From assembly GCA_030765735.1 (NCBI GenBank), contig JAVCBZ010000016.1, positions 1 through 5,986 of the forward strand: 5,986 nt of DNA, read 5' to 3'. This DNA comes from Candidatus Susulua stagnicola. GTDB taxonomy: Bacteria > Omnitrophota > Gorgyraeia > Duberdicusellales > 4484-171. The translations under genes were made by a program, and so were the position numbers. Positions within the stretch are counted from its first letter, which is position 1. Every line of letters begins with the position of its first letter. Shown in pieces: positions 4,403 through 5,986 of the stretch. Below the pieces are notes generated by a model. The model saw nothing but the letters and a program-made list of their open reading frames with translations, did not search any database and was not told the DNA's origin.

Positions 4403-4830
4403 GTATGGCAGGCGCTACTGCACCCAATTCAAACCTTATCGGAATCAAAGCTACTATTGTCATTGAACCTGTTAAACGAACAGCATTATATCAGATTATA
4501 TCCCAAAAAGTCAAACAGTTACACCTGCTAGGCATATCTTATGAAAGCATAGCCAAAAGCCTAAATATTGATAAAGCACCAGCGCAAAAAGCCTGTAATT
4601 ATACGGAAGAATAAAATATGTTTTGGTTATTCTATAATTATCACACAAAATACCCTTATCAAAAAAAGATCTGGATCAAAGTCTGCTTTTTACACGAAAC
4701 TAATAAGGCTATCTTGGTTTTTTGTAACAGAAAAAAACTCTGGATTCCTAAGTCACGGGTATATAAGGTAAAATTAAAGACGGGTGTTTTTGAAATCTAC
4801 ACTAAAGAAAGCCCAGCTATCTCACATTAC
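4403..4830 (+). repeat. Cassette repeat, copy 1
   Basis: This is a diverged direct duplicate of 5082-5498: GGCAGGCGCTACTG here against GGCGGGCGCTACTG there, continuing through both small genes. The homology begins abruptly at about 4403 and fades after TATACTAAAG-type sequence near 4806-4810. Copy 1 looks the more decayed: its second gene has lost its ribosome site and its 3' end runs into unrelated sequence. Confidence 0.75.
4405..4614 (+). pseudogene. Helix-turn-helix fragment, cassette copy 1 (recombinase-tail-like)
   Basis: An open frame of 69 residues ends with a helix-turn-helix: LHLLGISYESIAKSLNI (residues about 39-55) followed by a degraded recognition helix (KAPAQKACNY). The matched 56 C-terminal residues are about 82% identical to copy 2 (46 of 56, counted by eye). 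Upstream of IKATIVIEP the two copies differ by one base in an A run, so their N-terminal reading frames disagree and no real start can be defined. The pattern resembles the C-terminal tail of a site-specific recombinase that has lost its catalytic domain. I infer this from the HTH style and its setting, not from a catalytic motif. A free-standing small DNA-binding protein is the alternative. Confidence 0.5.
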
Positions 4831-4839
4831 AAGATCTGA
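4618..4839 (+). CDS. Small WIPKS-motif protein, cassette copy 1 (probably decaying)
   Basis: This 73-residue open frame starts MFWLFYNYHTKYPYQKKIWIK and contains FLHETNKAILVF and the motif KKLWIPKSRVYKVKLK (residues about 39-54), then FEIYTKES. It is about 75% identical to copy 2 over 65 residues (49 of 65, by eye). It starts three bases after the stop of the HTH fragment, as in copy 2, but the AGGAGG of copy 2 has become ACGGAAG, so translation is doubtful. The last nine residues (PAISHYKI region) have no counterpart and probably come from sequence fused at the broken 3' end. WIPKS-type small proteins are known in phage and plasmid settings; no function is established. Confidence 0.5.
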   Translation: MFWLFYNYHTKYPYQKKIWIKVCFLHETNKAILVFCNRKKLWIPKSRVYKVKLKTGVFEIYTKESPAISHYKI

Positions 4840-4867
4840 CCCTGCCGTTTTCAAAAAAGGGAGTTGA

Positions 4868-4877
4868 CCCCTTTTAT
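4868..4877. repeat. Left arm of a 10-bp inverted repeat flanking the cassette fragment
   Basis: CCCCTTTTAT is exactly the reverse complement of ATAAAAGGGG at 4926-4935. The two arms enclose the 48-base third cassette fragment. The arm is also part of AAAAAAGGG....CCCCTTTT (4854-4875), itself hairpin-forming and like the tips of insertion sequences. Confidence 0.6.
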
Positions 4878-4880
4878 TAC

Positions 4881-4929
4881 TCTTACCAAAAGAAAATCTG
4901 GATTCCTAAATCAAGGGTATACAAGATAA
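4881..4929 (+). pseudogene. Third, internally deleted fragment of the WIPKS gene
   Basis: This short piece encodes YQKKIWIPKSRVYKIK. Relative to copy 2 it lacks exactly 69 bases (23 codons), the segment between two copies of TCTGGAT at 5344-5350 and 5413-5419, so KKIW is joined directly to IPKSR. It has neither a start nor a complete end. It shows that at least three copies of the cassette once existed here. Confidence 0.75.
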
Positions 4930-4935
4930 AAGGGG
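4926..4935. repeat. Right arm of the 10-bp inverted repeat
   Basis: ATAAAAGGGG pairs perfectly with 4868-4877. It continues into ACGGTTC just downstream of the IS30-type transposase stop, so it may also be the outer tip of that broken element. Confidence 0.55.
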
Positions 4936-4957
4936 ACGGTTCGGCAGATTCAAGCTC

Positions 4958-5059
4958 CTAACGCAACAGTTCAGAAAATTTCTCATGAGGTGTTTGCCAG
5001 CTCAATGTTTTACGTGGCCTGTCATTTAATTCATCTTGGACTTCTCGATGAGAAGAACA
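4958..5059 (-). pseudogene. IS30-type transposase, C-terminal remnant
   Basis: The minus strand encodes REVQDELNDRPRKTLSW then QTPHEKFSELLR and a TAG stop. This is the typical end of IS30-family DDE transposases (the L-N-x-R-P-R-K-x-L-x-W-x-T-P-x-E-x-F motif). Only about 33 residues remain; the catalytic DDE core and the N-terminal HTH are gone. The frame is lost or unrecognisable upstream at about 5060, right where the large hairpin (5063-5108) begins. The other side ends in an ATAAAAGGGG arm about 20 bases past the stop, a plausible element tip. It is non-functional. Confidence 0.8.
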
Positions 5060-5062
5060 AGA

Positions 5063-5108
5063 GTTCGAATTGGTTTCAGTGGCGGGCGCTACTGCAACCA
5101 ATTCGAAC
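5063..5108. repeat. 46-base near-perfect hairpin at the IS30 remnant/cassette junction
   Basis: Arms GTTCGAATTGGTT (5063-5075) and AACCAATTCGAAC (5096-5108) match over 13 bases. After one T/C mismatch the pairing continues CAGTGGC/GCTACTG (5077-5083 with 5088-5094, one G-T wobble) around the tetraloop GGGC. The right arm belongs to the cassette and is partly kept in copy 1; the left arm is found only here. There is no T run, so it is not a standard terminator. Confidence 0.85.
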
Positions 5109-5289
5109 TTTATCGGAAATCAAGGCTACCATTGTCATTGAACCCGCCAAGCGAATAGCATTATACCAAACTATAGCCCGAAAAGTCAAACAATTACATC
5201 TACTAGGAATGTCTTATGAAAGCATAGCCAAAAGCCTAAATATTGATAAAGCCACAGCGCGAAAAGCCTGTAATTACAAGGAGGTCTAG
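5080..5289 (+). pseudogene. Helix-turn-helix fragment, cassette copy 2 (recombinase-tail-like)
   Basis: The homologous open frame reads WRALLQPIRTLSEIKATIVIEPAKR, then a helical segment and a clean helix-turn-helix (LHLLGMSYESIAKSLNIDKATARKACNYKEV). This HTH looks intact, unlike copy 1 where the second helix has T-to-P and R-to-Q changes. No ATG, GTG or TTG lies in a sensible place with a ribosome site. An open frame continues upstream, but only as antisense of the IS30 remnant. The piece is therefore probably the severed C-terminal end of a larger DNA-binding protein such as a recombinase. Its last codons (AAG GAG GTC TAG) contain the ribosome binding site of the next gene, two bases away, so the two genes were translationally coupled. 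Confidence 0.5.
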
Positions 5290-5498
5290 ATATGCTTTGG
5301 TTTTTTTACAACTACCATCCAAAATATCCTTATCAAAAGAAAATCTGGATCAAAATCCGTTTTTTACACGAAACCGATAAAGCTATTCTGGTTTATTACA
5401 ACGGCAAGAAACTCTGGATTCCTAAATCGAGGGTATACAAGATAAGGTTAAGAGGGAGGATTTTTGAAATTTATACTAAAGAAAACTCAGTTGGATAA
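5082..5498 (+). repeat. Cassette repeat, copy 2
   Basis: This is the better preserved copy of the HTH plus WIPKS cassette, directly repeated with 4403-4830 and separated from it by about 250 bases containing a third fragment and an IS30 remnant. It keeps the overlapping stop, ribosome site and start arrangement. The copies have diverged by roughly a fifth, so the duplication is not recent. Confidence 0.75.
5292..5498 (+). CDS. Small WIPKS-motif protein, cassette copy 2
   Basis: This 68-residue protein reads MLWFFYNYHPKYPYQKKIWIK, then RFLHETDKAILVYYNGKK, then LWIPKSRVYKIRLRG and FEIYTKENSVG. The alternating hydrophobic pattern suggests a compact beta-rich fold; there is no membrane segment or catalytic motif. 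A near-ideal AGGAGG (5279-5284) seven bases before the ATG lies inside the end of the preceding HTH frame. The block KKLWIPKSRVYK is identical in both copies and (WIPKSRVYK) in the deleted fragment, suggesting this is the constrained core. Small phage and plasmid proteins with a W-I-P-K-S motif exist, but their role is not known to me. It is the most likely of the cassette genes to be expressed. Confidence 0.6.
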   Translation: MLWFFYNYHPKYPYQKKIWIKIRFLHETDKAILVYYNGKKLWIPKSRVYKIRLRGRIFEIYTKENSVG

Positions 5499-5571
5499 TT
5501 AAGTGTTGTGTTCCAAGAATTAACCGATTTGGATGAAAAGTACTATAAATAAAATGGTTGACGAGGCCACT

Positions 5572-5986
5572 TCAAGATGCGCCTGTTACTGAAGTTTGTC
5601 CTTGGAATTGCGAAAGATTACCTTTTTCTGGTTTACTAGTTAATTGTTCGAAAATAAGCTGACAAATCCTATCTTTCCCTGGCTCCAATTTAATACCAAC
5701 GGGGCCATGGTTTAGAATCTCTAAAGTAATCTTGCCAGAAAACCCGGAGTGTATTGTTGGGGCGGAAAGGTGAACTACTAATCCTAATCGAGCGATAGAA
5801 CTTCTTCCTTCCACCCTAGCTGCTATTTTAGAATCAATGGGTAAGGTAATCTTTTCTAATGTCCGCGCAAGTATAAAAGCTCCTGGCTTAATAATAAGTG
5901 ATCCATCTTGCTCTTTAGGGACATCTTTTAAATATGCTTGAGAGAATTTTACAAAACTAAAATCAGAATAATCTACACTTACCTGA
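5572..5986 (-). CDS. dcd: dCTP deaminase, C-terminal part (5' end outside the window)
   Basis: This is the last 137 residues of a cytoplasmic dUTPase-fold trimeric enzyme that deaminates dCTP to dUTP (some members go on to dUMP), feeding thymidylate synthesis. Recognisable blocks in order are IIKPGAFILARTLEKITLP, the active-site motif VEGRSSIARLGLVVH, APTIHSGFSGKITLEILNHG with the catalytic glutamate of LEI (codon 5719-5721), and PGKDRICQLIFEQL. The tail FQGQTSVTGAS probably lies over the active site. The frame runs to the window edge without a stop; a complete enzyme is usually about 165-195 residues, so roughly 40 are missing. The internal GTG at 5812-5814 is the valine of VEGRSS, not a start. 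The neighbouring cassette ends 73 bases beyond its stop, with no clear terminator between them. Confidence 0.93.
   Translation of the reverse strand, partial: QVSVDYSDFSFVKFSQAYLKDVPKEQDGSLIIKPGAFILARTLEKITLPIDSKIAARVEGRSSIARLGLVVHLSAPTIHSGFSGKITLEILNHGPVGIKLEPGKDRICQLIFEQLTSKPEKGNLSQFQGQTSVTGAS

Noticed and set aside
4568..4771. Plus-strand open frame of 67 codons overlapping both cassette genes
   Set aside because: It is in a different frame from the two conserved genes, and its reading is not kept as a protein in copy 2.
4990..5079. N-terminal extension of the copy 2 HTH frame
   Set aside because: It is the antisense of the IS30-type transposase tail and has no counterpart in copy 1.
5063..5108. 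Integron attC site
   Set aside because: The arms begin GTTCGAA and end TTCGAAC, which do not fit the R'' RYYYAAC rule. There is no integron integrase or cassette array, and the hairpin lacks the unpaired bases typical of attC.
1..5986. CRISPR array or long tandem repeats
   Set aside because: No regularly spaced repeated units were seen. The only large repeats are the two diverged cassette copies.

Overview
The window looks like part of the chromosome of a low-GC, uncultured-type bacterium. It has standard-code bacterial genes, clear AGGAGG-type ribosome binding sites, sigma70-like promoters and a tRNA without an encoded CCA end. The mix of genes (stand-alone accA, a LysM/YkuD L,D-transpeptidase, a small highly basic protein and decayed recombinase-like cassettes) would suit an Omnitrophota- or other candidate-phylum-like genome. 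That placement is an impression, not a proof.

Left block, minus strand (1-1524): a tight operon-like run of a divergent-PAP2 (DUF212) membrane protein, a LysM L,D-transpeptidase and the start of accA (acetyl-CoA carboxylase carboxyltransferase alpha), with gaps of only 13 and 19 bases. A good promoter sits immediately upstream of the DUF212 start codon, so that message may be almost leaderless.

Middle block (about 1635-3120): an intact-looking IS110-family insertion sequence. Its DEDD/serine transposase reads on the minus strand. The roughly 190-base non-coding segment upstream of it folds as two consecutive hairpins with large internal loops, as expected for a bridge RNA. A 7-bp direct repeat (TTTAAAG) marks plausible ends. 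One loop carries a 9-base stretch complementary to the element's own transposase-proximal end. The element lies between a strong plus-strand promoter (1605-1633) and a small highly basic protein gene (3255-3422), and may have separated the two.

Housekeeping block (3255-4180): the small basic protein on the plus strand converges on a minus-strand run consisting of a two-TM membrane protein, tRNA-Met(CAT) and a zinc-ribbon protein. The tRNA promoter's -35 box contains the stop codon of the membrane protein gene.

Right accessory block (about 4181-5571): a mosaic of decay. A two-gene cassette (helix-turn-helix tail plus a small protein with a WIPKSRVYK motif) is present twice. Between the two copies lie a third fragment with a 69-bp in-frame deletion bounded by a 10-bp inverted repeat, the C-terminal tail of an IS30-type transposase, and a 46-base near-perfect hairpin. 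The window ends inside dcd (dCTP deaminase) on the minus strand.
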